Shown here in pieces: positions 63,968-64,000 of a stretch of 64,000 nt of DNA; position 1 is the stretch's first letter; every line of letters starts with the position of its first letter. Source of the DNA: Fratercula arctica (taxonomy: Eukaryota; Chordata; Aves; Charadriiformes; Alcidae); contig CANTUZ010000002.1 in assembly GCA_947846985.1 (NCBI GenBank), positions 133,757,889-133,821,888 of the forward strand. Direction: 5' to 3'. Made by a program: the position numbers and the translations under genes. The notes beneath the pieces are model-generated. The model ran no database searches. It was not told where the DNA came from and was given only the letters and a program-made list of their open reading frames with translations.

Positions 63968-64000
63968 CAGAGCATATGACTTCAGGGTGCCGCGAATGGA

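Noticed and set aside
1..64000. CRISPR arrays, operons, prokaryotic defence systems, tRNA or rRNA genes
   Set aside because: None was seen. The window is vertebrate genomic DNA, and the regular repeats present are microsatellites or retroelements.

Overview
The window looks like a piece of a bird genome. It has many truncated CR1 LINEs with the 3'-terminal ATTCTATG-type repeats, several ERVL-type LTRs of a kind common in birds, long introns, one strong CpG island, and a vertebrate gene whose product I recognise as ZBTB10 (BTB/POZ and zinc-finger transcription factor, also called RINZF). I cannot name the species.

Positions 1 to about 32,900 are intergenic DNA upstream of ZBTB10. I find no convincing exon, tRNA or other RNA gene there. 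It holds CR1 copies near 6.8, 8.4, 20.1, 21.6 and 31.8 kb, LTRs near 7.3, 13.9 and 27.3 kb, a 180 bp TTCC microsatellite at 10.1 kb, an AT-rich low-complexity tract at 15.7 kb, a purine-rich stretch at 17.1-18.5 kb and a possible hAT-type DNA-transposon remnant at 23.7-24.0 kb. From 32.98 to about 33.77 kb an LTR appears to be split by a CR1 insertion, right against the promoter.

From 33.7 to 35.75 kb lies a CpG island with a near-perfect GC-rich inverted repeat. ZBTB10 starts here and runs to the right. I place five coding exons: 34442-35389, 43370-44267, 58011-58184, 60293-60468 and 63662-63967 (stop). Phases agree at every junction and give 2502 nt, or 833 residues. Exon 1 encodes a duplicated low-complexity N-terminus plus a CxxC...HxxxxH finger-like module. 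Exon 2 encodes the BTB domain and a region with three sumoylation-type motifs. Exon 3 encodes four identical 12-residue repeats and appears to use a GC-AG intron. Exons 4 and 5 encode two C2H2 fingers, a third atypical finger and an acidic tail. The 3' UTR continues beyond the window.

The introns hold further CR1 copies: a 5'-truncated one with an open 232-codon frame in intron 1, two in intron 2 and one in intron 4. Observations most worth following up are the GC-AG donor with the in-frame repeat cassette exon, the transposase-like finger in exon 1, the promoter inverted repeat, the nested LTR/CR1 at the promoter, and the CR1 that landed inside a palindrome.
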